Made by a program: the position numbers and the translations under genes. The notes below the pieces were generated by a model that did no database searches, was not told where the DNA came from, and saw nothing but the letters and a program-made list of their open reading frames with translations. This document shows, in pieces, positions 43,943-52,686 of a DNA stretch of 64,000 nt. Numbering within the stretch: the stretch's first letter is position 1; each line of letters starts with the position of its first letter. Origin of the DNA: Pseudomonadota bacterium (GTDB lineage Bacteria; Pseudomonadota; Gammaproteobacteria; Ga0077536); assembly GCA_016719885.1 (NCBI GenBank), contig JADJYF010000001.1:124001-188000 (forward strand), read 5' to 3'.

Positions 43943-44551
43943 ATGCTCAAGATTGATGAAATCCGCCTGGCCCTGTCGCGCCTCAACCACGACTGGGAGG
44001 TCTATGACGCGCATCCCAGCCAGGCCGCGGTCGCCATGATCCTCAACGAGGGTACGCGCGGCCTGGAGGTGTGTTTCATCCGCCGCGCCGAGCGCGTCGG
44101 CGATCCGTGGTCCGGGCAGGTCGCGTTTCCCGGCGGGCGCGCCAGCGCCGCCGATGCGGATGCCTTCGCGGTGGCCGAACGCGAGACCTGGGAGGAGATC
44201 GGCATGACGCTCAAGGCCGAGCACCGGGTCGGCGCCCTGCCGATGCGCAACGTCGAGCGCAACGTCAAACGCTCGGGCCTGACGCTGTGGCCGTTCGTCT
44301 ACTACGTCGGCGCCGAGGAACGTGCCAGCGCCACGGCGCGTCTGCCGCTGGAAGTGGCGAGCGTGTTCTGGGTGCCGATAGGCCACCTGTTCGACCACCA
44401 GCACGTCACCGAGCTCGAATACCCGATGGGCGTGACCGCCTCGACCTTTCCCGGCATCCAGTTCGGGGAACACGTGATCTGGGGCTTGACGCTGCGGGTG
44501 CTGGCGAGTTTCGCCGAGGTCATGCAGCGGCAACTGCCGGCGCTGGCCTGA
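43943..44551 (+). CDS. Nudix hydrolase, CoA pyrophosphatase type
   Basis: A 202-residue Nudix protein. The Nudix box is readable as FPGGRASAADADAFAVAER followed by ETWEEIGM (G-x5-E-x7-RE-x2-EE-x-G). Upstream residues HPSQAAVAMILNEG and LEVCFIRRAERVGDPWSG resemble the UPF0035/CoA-pyrophosphatase pattern, which splits CoA or acyl-CoA to 4'-phosphopantetheine and 3',5'-ADP. A role in CoA turnover fits its place behind the acyl-CoA ligase (62 bases). Confidence 0.87.
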   Translation: MLKIDEIRLALSRLNHDWEVYDAHPSQAAVAMILNEGTRGLEVCFIRRAERVGDPWSGQVAFPGGRASAADADAFAVAERETWEEIGMTLKAEHRVGALPMRNVERNVKRSGLTLWPFVYYVGAEERASATARLPLEVASVFWVPIGHLFDHQHVTELEYPMGVTASTFPGIQFGEHVIWGLTLRVLASFAEVMQRQLPALA

Positions 44552-44595
44552 CACCACCATCAAAGTTTCCCGACCGGGACGCGAGGACCGAAGCG

Positions 44596-45030
44596 ATGAA
44601 ATTCAATACCGTGCTGCTGCCCACCGACTTTTCGACCCATGCCGACGCGGGCTGCGCGGCCGGCATCGCGATGGCGCAACGTGATGGCGCCAAGGTCATC
44701 GCCCTGCACGTGCTGCCGCTCTCGGACCTGGTGATGGGCGAGTACCCGATCACCATGGTCGATCAACTGCAGGCCGAACTCATGGGCGACGCTGAACAGC
44801 GCATGCAGCGTTGGAAGGACCAGCAGGCCATGGCGGTTGAAACCCTGGTGGTATGGGGCAATCCGGCCCTCGACATCTGCCGTATCGCCGAAGAGCGCAA
44901 GGCGGATCTCATCGTCACCTCGACCCATGGCCGCACCGGCCTGGCTCACCTCGTGATGGGCAGCGTCGCCGAACGCGTGGTGCGTCATGCGCCGTGCTCG
45001 GTGCTGGTGGTGCGCGCCCGCCACGCCTGA
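44596..45030 (+). CDS. Universal stress protein (UspA family)
   Basis: A 144-residue USP-fold protein. N-terminal NTVLLPTDFSTHADAGCAAG and the C-terminal nucleotide motif G-x2-G-x9-G-(S/T) in THGRTGLAHLVMGSVAERVV indicate ATP binding, followed by APCSVLVVRA. Such proteins form dimers and help survive stress or starvation. The ATG at 44596 follows GAGGACCGAAGCG. The gene lies 44 bases after the Nudix hydrolase on the same strand. Confidence 0.92.
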   Translation: MKFNTVLLPTDFSTHADAGCAAGIAMAQRDGAKVIALHVLPLSDLVMGEYPITMVDQLQAELMGDAEQRMQRWKDQQAMAVETLVVWGNPALDICRIAEERKADLIVTSTHGRTGLAHLVMGSVAERVVRHAPCSVLVVRARHA

Positions 45031-45093
45031 CATGCCGGGCGGAGGTGCGCGGCGCACGGGCGCGCACCCGGCGCCCGCCACGCAAACCGCGAC

Positions 45094-45777
45094 TCAGCCC
45101 GGCTTCTTGAGCCCCAAACGCTCGTAGTACTTGGCCGGGATCTTGTCCGGGTCCTTGTAGATCAGCATCGAGCAGTAATCGCGGCCGAGCCTGGCGGCCG
45201 GTTCCACCACCACGAACGGCTTGCCGTTCGCTTCGATGTCGACTTTCTCCATCGAGTATTCGTGGGCGCAGTACACCGGGTAGTCGGGCCGGCCGTAGGT
45301 GAGCGGCTGGGGCTTGGCAATCTTGTGGAAGGCGTCCGGCCCTTCGTACTTGCCTTCCTGCACCAGGCGACCGCCGCTGCCACACGGTTTCATCTTGATC
45401 TCGACCTTCTCGTCGTCTTCGCTGATCTCGAGCGGCTGCAGATGTCCCTGCAGGCCGGCCGCGAACATCTTGATGCGGCCGCGCAGCTGGTCGTCGCCCT
45501 TGGGCATGCCGTTCAGCGCCGGCATCCACCACGCGCGCACGCCTTCGTTCATGATCTGCTCGAGTTCCTCGTCGCCGTGGCGGCGCGCGACCTCCGACAG
45601 GGTGGCGGTCACCCAGTTGCGATAGAGGTCGTGCATGGCGAGGAATTCGTTGTACATGCGCCGGGCTATTTTCTTGGCCTTGTCGGCGTCGCCGGCGTCG
45701 ATGGCGTCGGTGAGGCGCTCGAGCGTGAGCTTTTCCATCTCGCGCAGTTCGGCGTCCGTGAAGAATTTTTCAGCCAT
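45094..45777 (-). CDS. Hypothetical protein with conserved-looking Cys residues
   Basis: A 227-residue cytosolic protein I cannot assign. The N-terminal 100 residues are helical and charged (DAIDAGDADKAKKIARRMYN, LYRNWVTATLSEVARRHGD). The C-terminal half has three isolated Cys in ordered contexts: MKPCGSGGRLVQEG, YPVYCAHEYSMEKVDIEANG and GRDYCSMLIYKDP. This spacing suggests a metal site or a thiol active site. Relatives with similar layout are sometimes grouped with amino-thiazoline-carboxylate hydrolases, but I cannot confirm this. It follows the TauD-family gene on the same strand (42 bases) and may belong with it. Confidence 0.7.
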   Translation of the reverse strand: MAEKFFTDAELREMEKLTLERLTDAIDAGDADKAKKIARRMYNEFLAMHDLYRNWVTATLSEVARRHGDEELEQIMNEGVRAWWMPALNGMPKGDDQLRGRIKMFAAGLQGHLQPLEISEDDEKVEIKMKPCGSGGRLVQEGKYEGPDAFHKIAKPQPLTYGRPDYPVYCAHEYSMEKVDIEANGKPFVVVEPAARLGRDYCSMLIYKDPDKIPAKYYERLGLKKPG

Positions 45778-45818
45778 GCTGGTGCTCCCCTTGCTCGTTG
45801 ATGTTGCGCGGTCCGCGC

Positions 45819-46658
45819 TCAGACCGGCACTTCGCCTTCCAGGGTCACGCGGTGCATCTCGCGCCGGTAGCCGTGGTAGTCATTCAGCGCGTTGTGCTGG
45901 GCGCAGCGGTTGTCCCAGAATGCCACCATGCCGCGCTTCCAATGCAGACGGCAGCCGAATTCCTCGCGCTGCTGCACGCTGTAGAGATATTGCAGCAGCG
46001 GCCGGCTTTCTTCGACCGTCATGCCTTCGATGTGCATGGTGTGGGCGGCGGCGCAGTACAAGGCGCGGCGTCCCGTTTCGGGATGGGTGCGCACGATGGG
46101 ATGCGCGGCGGTGGTGACGATGGCGCGCGCGTCCTTGGGTGATTCGGCCATGCGATGGGTGCGCGTGACCGCGGCATCGGGCTTCTCGGCGCTGTTGACG
46201 CCGCGCAGGCCGGTGAGCATTTCGCGCAGGGTCGGTGACAAGGCCTCGTAGGCCATGTACATGTTGTTCCACAGCGTGTCGCCGCCGATCTTCGGCACTT
46301 CGACCGCGTACAGCACCGAGCCCATGGGCGGTCGCTCGAGGTAGCTGGTGTCGGTGTGCCACAGGCCGCCGAAGTTGATCTTCTCGTCCTCTTTCTTGAC
46401 CACCGCCACCACTTCGGGCTGCTCCGGCATGCCGGATACGAAGGGGTAGTAGCCAATCTCGCCGAAGCGCTTGGAGAACGCCACCAGTTGGGCCGGCGTC
46501 AGGGTCTGGTCATGGAAGAACACCACCAGGTGTTCGAGGTAGGCGGCGCGGATCTCGGCCACCACCTCGGCTGACAGCTCACGTGAAATGTCGACACCGA
46601 AGATATTGGCGCCGATGGCCGGCGTGACGGGTTCGACCGTGATGTGTTTGTAGTTCAT
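45819..46658 (-). CDS. TauD/TfdA family dioxygenase
   Basis: A 279-residue Fe(II)/2-oxoglutarate dioxygenase. His101 and Asp103 (GGLWHTDTSYLERP) and His255 (DNRCAQHNALNDYHGY) bind iron; Arg266 or Arg270 (YRREMHRVT) binds 2-oxoglutarate. The family hydroxylates taurine, phenoxyacetates, alkyl sulfates and related acids. The pattern ALYCAAAHTMHIEGM, where TauD members recognise substrate, is not diagnostic. A GTAG repeat pair lies just upstream of the start. Probably co-transcribed with the unknown gene at 45094. Confidence 0.92.
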   Translation of the reverse strand: MNYKHITVEPVTPAIGANIFGVDISRELSAEVVAEIRAAYLEHLVVFFHDQTLTPAQLVAFSKRFGEIGYYPFVSGMPEQPEVVAVVKKEDEKINFGGLWHTDTSYLERPPMGSVLYAVEVPKIGGDTLWNNMYMAYEALSPTLREMLTGLRGVNSAEKPDAAVTRTHRMAESPKDARAIVTTAAHPIVRTHPETGRRALYCAAAHTMHIEGMTVEESRPLLQYLYSVQQREEFGCRLHWKRGMVAFWDNRCAQHNALNDYHGYRREMHRVTLEGEVPV

Positions 46659-46686
46659 GGGGCGATTCTAGGGATGGGGCGATGAA

Positions 46687-46745
46687 TGTGCGAATAAATT
46701 CGCACCTACAGAGGTCGCTCTGGTAGGTGCGAATTCATTCGCACT
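46687..46745. repeat. Inverted pair of GTAG-type palindromic repeats
   Basis: Copy 1 (46687-46711, TGTGCGAATAAATTCGCACC) and copy 2 (46722-46745, GGTAGGTGCGAATTCATTCG) face each other with a 10-base spacer. The pair lies between the TauD gene start and the end of the acyl-CoA ligase gene. Confidence 0.85.
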
Positions 46746-46762
46746 TGGCAAATTCTGTTCCA

Positions 46763-48310
46763 TCAATTGACCTGGCGCCCGCGGCCCGCCCAGAACGGCT
46801 TGCGCAACTCGGTCTTAAGCACCTTGCCGGCGCCCGACAGCGGCAGCGGTTCATCCTGGAAACTCACCGAACGCGGGCACTTGTAGTCGGCGATGAGCTT
46901 GCGGCAATGGGCCATGAGCGCGGCTGGCTCGGGCGTGGCGCCGGGGCGCGGCACCACGATGGCATGCACGCGTTCGCCCCACTTGTCGTCGGGCACGCCG
47001 ATCACCGCGCACTGCGCGACATCGGGGTGCTGGTACATGGCGTTCTCGACCTCGGTCGAATAGACGTTCTCGCCACCCGAAATGATCATGTCCTTGAGGC
47101 GGTCGCTGATGAAGATGAAACCGTCGTCGTCCATGTAGGCGGCATCGCCGGTGTGCAGCCAGCCGTCGCGCAGCGCTTCGCGGGTGGCGTCGTCGCGGCC
47201 CCAGTAGCCGAGCATGACATTGGGACTGCGCACCACTACCTCACCGACTTCGCCGCGCGGCACTTCCTGGCCCTGCTCGTTGACGATCATGAGTTCGGTG
47301 GCAGGCAGGGCACGGCCCGCCGAGCGCAGCCGACCGCCATCGGCGGTGTGATAGCGCGCCACCAGCGCGGTCAAGAGCGGCGCCGATTCGGTCTGCCCGT
47401 AGAGCTGGCAGGCCGCCACCCACGGCAGCTTGGCCATGAGGTCGAGCGCCACCGCTTCCGGCATCGGCGACGCGCCGTAGAACATGCGTTGCAGGCGCGA
47501 CAGGTCGAATGCGGCGAAACCCGGCTGCTCGAGCAGCATCTGGATCATGGTCGGCACCAGGATGATGTCGGTCACCGCGTGTTCCTGCAGCGCGCGTGCG
47601 CAGGCCGCCGGTTCGAAGCGCGGGATGAAGACGTGCGTGCCGCCGATGTGGGTGATGGCATACACGTACAGCGCATCGGCGATGTGGAACATCGGCGCGG
47701 CGTGCAGGTAGATGGTGTCGTCCACCGCGCCGCACATGGTCACGTACTGCAGGGTGTTCGAAACGTGGTTGCCATGGCTCAGCATCACGCCCTTGGAGCG
47801 GCCGGTGGTGCCGCCGGTGTAGAAGATGCCGGACAGGCTGTCGGCGGTGTTGGGGTATTCGTCGATGCCGGCATGGCCGGCCACGAGCATGTCGTGCACG
47901 GCATCGGCGCCCGGCAGTTCGTCGTCGATACAGATGATGGTGAGCGCATGCTCGACCTGCGCGCGCAAGGGTTCGACCAGGTGCCAGAACGCATGGTCGA
48001 CGAACAGCACGCGGGTGCCGGAGTCGCTCAGCGAAAACGCGATCTCGGGCGCCGACCAGCGGTAATTGATCGGCACGATCACCGCGCCCGCCCACGGCAC
48101 GGCGAAGAAGATCTCGAGATGCCGATCGGAATTGAGGCCAATCACGCCGACGCGGTCGCCGGCTTTCACGCCCAGGGACTTGAGTCCGCCGGCCAGGCGC
48201 GCGACGCGTTCGCCGAGCTCCAGCCAGGTGTGACGACGTTCGCCGTCGACGGTGGCGATGGCGTGGGGGATCTGCTGACGATTGCGCAACAGGGGCTGGG
48301 TGACTCGCAT
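46763..48310 (-). CDS. AMP-binding acyl-CoA synthetase
   Basis: A 515-residue adenylate-forming ligase. P-loop FYTGGTTGRSKGVMLSHGNH, YGQTESAPLLTAL for adenine, hinge GWLHTGDAAYMDDDGFIF with DRLKDMIISGGENVYSTEVE, and a C-terminal Lys in LPLSGAGKVLKTELRK. It resembles long-chain or aryl acyl-CoA ligases. The ATG at 48310 (MRVTQPLLRNRQQ) begins just before the conserved start; the frame is open to 48490 but overlaps the next gene. It follows the nitronate monooxygenase gene by 29 bases. Confidence 0.92.
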   Translation of the reverse strand: MRVTQPLLRNRQQIPHAIATVDGERRHTWLELGERVARLAGGLKSLGVKAGDRVGVIGLNSDRHLEIFFAVPWAGAVIVPINYRWSAPEIAFSLSDSGTRVLFVDHAFWHLVEPLRAQVEHALTIICIDDELPGADAVHDMLVAGHAGIDEYPNTADSLSGIFYTGGTTGRSKGVMLSHGNHVSNTLQYVTMCGAVDDTIYLHAAPMFHIADALYVYAITHIGGTHVFIPRFEPAACARALQEHAVTDIILVPTMIQMLLEQPGFAAFDLSRLQRMFYGASPMPEAVALDLMAKLPWVAACQLYGQTESAPLLTALVARYHTADGGRLRSAGRALPATELMIVNEQGQEVPRGEVGEVVVRSPNVMLGYWGRDDATREALRDGWLHTGDAAYMDDDGFIFISDRLKDMIISGGENVYSTEVENAMYQHPDVAQCAVIGVPDDKWGERVHAIVVPRPGATPEPAALMAHCRKLIADYKCPRSVSFQDEPLPLSGAGKVLKTELRKPFWAGRGRQVN

Positions 48311-48339
48311 GGTAGGTGCTACTTCGAAACGTTTGAAAT

Positions 48340-49323
48340 TCAATTGACGGCGCGGCGCAGTTCGTCGTGCAGACGCGCCATGATGTCGGCGGCCGGCGCG
48401 ATGTCGTGGATGCCGTCGACCGAGTGACCGGCATACAGCGGCATCGCTTCGAGGTCGCCGTCGAAGGCCTTGAGCGGCGGGATCACGCAATAGCGCTGCA
48501 AGGGCATGCGTTGCCCGCTGATCACCAGCTCGCCAACCTCATCACGCTCGCCGGGGCGCGCGCCGCTGGCGGGCTTGCCGGCGCTCTCCCAGCGCTCGTA
48601 GGTGGCATTGCGGATGACACGATGATTGGCATTCGGCCAGCCGATGTCGAACAGCGTGGTCATGACGGTGTCGGCGGCGGAGGCGGCGACGATGCGCTGC
48701 TTGTAGTCGTGGAAGGCGTCGGCCTCGTCGCTGGCCACGAAGCGTGTCCCGAGCGAGGCCGCCTGGGCGCCGGCCGCGAGCACCTCGGCGATGCCGGCGC
48801 CATTGGCGATGCCGCCCGCCGCGATCACCGGCAACGGACCGAGCGCCTTGACGGTGGCGGCCAGCGTTTCGCTGAGCGGCGCGAGTGCCTTGACGTGGCC
48901 GCCCGCTTCTACACCCTGCACGATCACGGCGTCGACGCCGGCGTCGGCGGCGGCCACCGCGTCCTCGGGCCCGCCGCACTGCGCGACCACGAACATGTCG
49001 CGACGATGGGCATCTTTCACATAGGGCTGCGCATCGCCCCAGAACAGCACCAGCACCGGTACGCGCGCGTTGAAGCAGGCTTCGATGTCGCTGCCGTCGG
49101 ACATGGGCAGGATGATGTTGGCGCCGAACGGACGCGAGCAGAGGGCGCGGATCTCGTCCAGCCACACGCTGACCAGCGCGCCGGGCGCGCTGCCGGCGCC
49201 CAGCACGCCGAGGCCGCCGGCTTCGCACACCGCCGCCACCAATGCCGGTCCGGCCATGCCGCCGCCCATGCCGGCGTTCCAGATGGGCAAGCGAAGATTG
49301 AGATGATCGAGCATGGTGCGCAT
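48340..49323 (-). CDS. Nitronate monooxygenase (2-nitropropane dioxygenase family)
   Basis: A 327-residue FMN-binding TIM barrel. Signatures: LPIWNAGMGGGMAGPALVAA at the N-terminus, VIVQGVEAGGHVKALAPL (phosphate-binding region) and LPVIAAGGIANGAGIAEVLA with ASLGTRFVASDEA. It oxidises alkyl nitronates, although many relatives are enoyl-ACP reductases or uncharacterised. The start at 49323 has AGGA upstream. It shares a run with the acyl-CoA ligase at 46763. A second gene of this family is at 57434. Confidence 0.9.
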   Translation of the reverse strand: MRTMLDHLNLRLPIWNAGMGGGMAGPALVAAVCEAGGLGVLGAGSAPGALVSVWLDEIRALCSRPFGANIILPMSDGSDIEACFNARVPVLVLFWGDAQPYVKDAHRRDMFVVAQCGGPEDAVAAADAGVDAVIVQGVEAGGHVKALAPLSETLAATVKALGPLPVIAAGGIANGAGIAEVLAAGAQAASLGTRFVASDEADAFHDYKQRIVAASAADTVMTTLFDIGWPNANHRVIRNATYERWESAGKPASGARPGERDEVGELVISGQRMPLQRYCVIPPLKAFDGDLEAMPLYAGHSVDGIHDIAPAADIMARLHDELRRAVN

Positions 49324-49464
49324 GGCGTGGTCCTGCTTCGCGGCGGACGACGGCGCCACCGGGGTCGGCGCAATCTAGGGCGTCGAGACCGGCTTTGCAA
49401 CGCTTGCGGCGGCGCCGCCGGCCACGCCGCGCGGACACCATTCGTCACCCTTGCGCCGTGGGAA

Positions 49465-52400
49465 ATGGCGGATAATGCGATTTTCAACCACGATCGCCCG
49501 CGTGACCGACACCCGCCCTCCATCCGAGCCAGCGACGCTCAGCTGTCTCCCCCGCCGCTGGCCGCATTGCTCGACAGCCACGCGCCACTGGTCCTGTTGC
49601 TGGATGGTGCAGGTTGCCTGCTCGCCAGCGACGCGCCGCAGGGCGCATTGCTTGGCGCAGCGCTGCCGCGCCTGTGGCCGGCCGCCGATGCGCAATGCCT
49701 CGAGGGCTGGTTGCAGGCGGCGCTCGCGAGCGGCGAGCCGCGCGATTTCGTGTGTCTGCGCCCGCATATCCGCGGCGACCAGCAGTATCGCGCCCGGCTG
49801 CGCGTATTGAACGCCGTCGGCGGCTCACGGCAGGTGCTGCTCACGCTGCGGGGCGCCGAAGCCCGGCATCCGCTGGCGGCCGTGGCGCACGGCGAAATGC
49901 GCCCCGATCCGACCATGCCGTTGTCCTTCATCAACCCGTCGGCCATGGGCGACGGCCGTCAAACCGCCGAGCGGCTGCATTTCGCCGAGAGCGCGACGCG
50001 CTTCGCGACCTGGGAGTTCGATGTCGAGCGTTGCGTGCTGCTGACCGGCCCCAACTACAACGAACTGCATGGCCTGCCAGCCGATACTCGCGAACTGAGC
50101 GTGGCCGACATCCTGGCAATGACCCATGCCGACGACCAGGCTGCCATGAAACAGGCCATCGCCGGCCTGCAGCGCGACGCCGGCACCGCTGTCACCCTGA
50201 GCCTGGATGCGCGGATCAAGCTGCCCGATGGCGAACTGCGCTGGATGGAAGCGCGTATCGCATTGCTGCCGGGGGAGGCCGGCGCCGCACCGCGCGTGTT
50301 CGGCATCTCGCTGGACATCAGCGCGCGCAAGGCCATCGAGGCCAGCCTGCGCGACAGCCGCGCATGGCTGGATCTCGCCATGTCGTCGATCGGCATGGTG
50401 CTATGGGATCGCGACTTGCGCAGTGACAGCCTGCGCTCGTCGAGCAACTACGGGCGCTTCTACGGCCTGGACGGCGAGCGCCGCGAGTGGGATTACCGCG
50501 AAATGCTGAGCCGCGTGGTGCCGGAAGATCACGCGGTACTGCTCGATGCCATCGAGGCGACGCTCAAGCACGGCCACGAGTACGCGCCGAAATTCCGTAT
50601 CACCGCCGCCGACGGCAGCGTGCGCTGGCTCGCTTCGCGCGGCCGCGTGCAGCACGACGCCGCCGGCGCACCCGAGCGCCTGGTCGGCGTGACCTGGGAC
50701 GTGAGCGCGCGCGAGCAGTCCGAACAGCGCCTGCTCGGCATTGCCGAACTCGTGCCGGGCATGGTCTATCAGTTCCGCCGCGCAGCCGATGGCAGCACCA
50801 GTCATCCCTATTGCAGCGACGGTGTACGCGAGATCTTCGGCGTCGGTCCCGAGGAGATCCGTCACGAAGCCGGCCTCCTCATGACGATGTTGCACGAGGA
50901 CGATCGCGCCGCGGTCGAGGCTTCGATAGACGCCTCCGCCGCCGAACTCACGCCGTGGCGCGAGGAATACCGCATCCGCGGCCCCGATGGCCAGGTGCAC
51001 TGGCTGCTCGGTCACGCCAATCCCTTGCGTGAATCCGATGGCGCGGTGGTGTGGTACGGACACATCATGGACATCACCGCGCGCAAGAGCGCCGAGATGG
51101 CCTTGCGCGAAAGCGAGGCGCGCCTGACGCTGGCCTTGTCGGCGGCGCGCATGATGACCTGGTTCTGGGACATCGCGAGCGACGCCATCACCACCAGTTC
51201 GCGCGAATTCGCGCCGGCCCTCGGCCTGGTGGACGGGCCGCTGACCATGGCGCAGGCGCTGGCCGCCGTCCACCCGGACGACGCGGAGCCGGTGCGCGCC
51301 CGCATCGCGGCCTTGATCGCGCGGCCGCCCGACGATGTCGTGATTCTCGAGAACCGCTTCGTGTTCCAGAGCGGCAACACGCGCTGGATTGAAACCCGCG
51401 CGCGCAGCCACTTCGACACCTCGACGCGCCTGCTCGGTTTCCTGTGCGTGTCCATCGACGTCACCGCGCGCAAGGAGGCCGAGGCGGAACGCGAACGCAT
51501 GCAGCGCAACCTGCAGCAGGCGCAGAAGATGGAAGCCATCGGCCTGTTGACCGGCGGCATCGCCCACGACTTCAACAACATCCTGGCCAGCATCCTCGGC
51601 TACTCGGGCCTGGCCCTGCAGCGTTTCGCGACGGTGATGCCGGACAAGCTGGTCGACTACGTGCGCGAAGTGCAGCAGGCCGGTGAGCGCGGCCATGAAC
51701 TGGTCAGCCAGATGCTGGCCTTCAGCCGCGGCGAAGGCACCGAGCTGCAGGCGGCGGCCTTGCCGCCGCTGGTCGAGCAGGCCTTGAAGATGGTGCAGCC
51801 GACCTTGCCCAGCAGCCTGTCCTTCAGCGTCGACTACGAGGATGCACTGCCGACGGTGATGACCAATGCCGTGCAGCTGCAGCAGATCATCGTCAACCTG
51901 TGCATCAACGCGCGCGACGCGCTGCTCGGCAGCGGCAGTATCGAGATCCGGCTCACCCGTGCCACGCGCTGCAATGCGCACTGCGCGTCGTGTCACAACG
52001 GCTTCAGCGGCGAATACCTGGTGCTGTCGGTGGCCGACGACGGCCCGGGCATCGACGCGGCGTTGCGCGAGCGCATCTTCGAGCCGTTCTTCTCCACCAA
52101 GTCCGGCAGCGGCGGCAGTGGCATGGGACTGGCCATGGTACATGGCATCGTGCACGGCCAGGGCGGACACATCACGCTCGACAGTACGCCGGGCGCCGGC
52201 GCGCGTTTCGACATCCACTTTCCGCTGACGCCGGCGGTGGCCGGCGCCGTGGCAATGCCGGCCACGCCGCGCGACGCCGAGCAGGGCACGCGCCGCGCGC
52301 GCGTGCTGGTGGTGGACGACGAGCGCGCAGTCGGCAGCTTCATCGGCGAACTGTTGGAGATGAGCGACTATTCGGTGGTGGTCGAGAGCGATGCCATGCG

Positions 52401-52686
52401 CGCGCTGGAATTGTTCCGCGCGACGCCGCACCAATTCGATCTCATCATCACCGATCAGACCATGCCGCGCCTGACCGGCGCGCAGTTGGCGACCGCCGCG
52501 TTCGCCCTGCGTCCAGGCCTGCCGGTCATCCTGATCTCGGGCTACAGCGCGGTGATGGACGCCGAGCAGGCGGCGCGTCTCGGCCTGTACGCGTTCCTGC
52601 ACAAGCCGATCCGCGCCAACGAACTGCTGGCGGTGGTCTACGAGGCGCTGGCCTCGGCGTCGCCCGACGACGAAGCCGCGCAGTAA
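49465..52686 (+). CDS. Soluble hybrid histidine kinase with PAS domains and receiver
   Basis: About 1073 residues with no transmembrane segment. Four PAS-type units (about 30-130 weak, 168-290, 297-415, 425-540 and 548-670) precede a HisKA domain with His701 (GGIAHDFNNILA). A HATPase domain follows with N-box NLCINARDAL, DDGPGID and GMGLAMVHG. A C-terminal receiver has the phospho-acceptor Asp997 (LIITDQTMPRLTG). A CxxxCxxCH motif (Cys836, 840, 843, His844) sits between the N and G1 boxes, as in many related kinases. The ATG at 49465 has a weak ribosome site, so the start is uncertain. Signals are cytosolic. Its 3' end overlaps the GGDEF-EAL gene by 49 bases in antisense. Confidence 0.9.
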   Translation: MADNAIFNHDRPRDRHPPSIRASDAQLSPPPLAALLDSHAPLVLLLDGAGCLLASDAPQGALLGAALPRLWPAADAQCLEGWLQAALASGEPRDFVCLRPHIRGDQQYRARLRVLNAVGGSRQVLLTLRGAEARHPLAAVAHGEMRPDPTMPLSFINPSAMGDGRQTAERLHFAESATRFATWEFDVERCVLLTGPNYNELHGLPADTRELSVADILAMTHADDQAAMKQAIAGLQRDAGTAVTLSLDARIKLPDGELRWMEARIALLPGEAGAAPRVFGISLDISARKAIEASLRDSRAWLDLAMSSIGMVLWDRDLRSDSLRSSSNYGRFYGLDGERREWDYREMLSRVVPEDHAVLLDAIEATLKHGHEYAPKFRITAADGSVRWLASRGRVQHDAAGAPERLVGVTWDVSAREQSEQRLLGIAELVPGMVYQFRRAADGSTSHPYCSDGVREIFGVGPEEIRHEAGLLMTMLHEDDRAAVEASIDASAAELTPWREEYRIRGPDGQVHWLLGHANPLRESDGAVVWYGHIMDITARKSAEMALRESEARLTLALSAARMMTWFWDIASDAITTSSREFAPALGLVDGPLTMAQALAAVHPDDAEPVRARIAALIARPPDDVVILENRFVFQSGNTRWIETRARSHFDTSTRLLGFLCVSIDVTARKEAEAERERMQRNLQQAQKMEAIGLLTGGIAHDFNNILASILGYSGLALQRFATVMPDKLVDYVREVQQAGERGHELVSQMLAFSRGEGTELQAAALPPLVEQALKMVQPTLPSSLSFSVDYEDALPTVMTNAVQLQQIIVNLCINARDALLGSGSIEIRLTRATRCNAHCASCHNGFSGEYLVLSVADDGPGIDAALRERIFEPFFSTKSGSGGSGMGLAMVHGIVHGQGGHITLDSTPGAGARFDIHFPLTPAVAGAVAMPATPRDAEQGTRRARVLVVDDERAVGSFIGELLEMSDYSVVVESDAMRALELFRATPHQFDLIITDQTMPRLTGAQLATAAFALRPGLPVILISGYSAVMDAEQAARLGLYAFLHKPIRANELLAVVYEALASASPDDEAAQ

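Noticed and set aside
52010..52050. CxxCH (CASCH) in the hybrid kinase as a haem-binding site
   Set aside because: The protein is cytosolic with no export signal, and a Cys cluster at this place between the ATP-binding boxes is common in related kinases.
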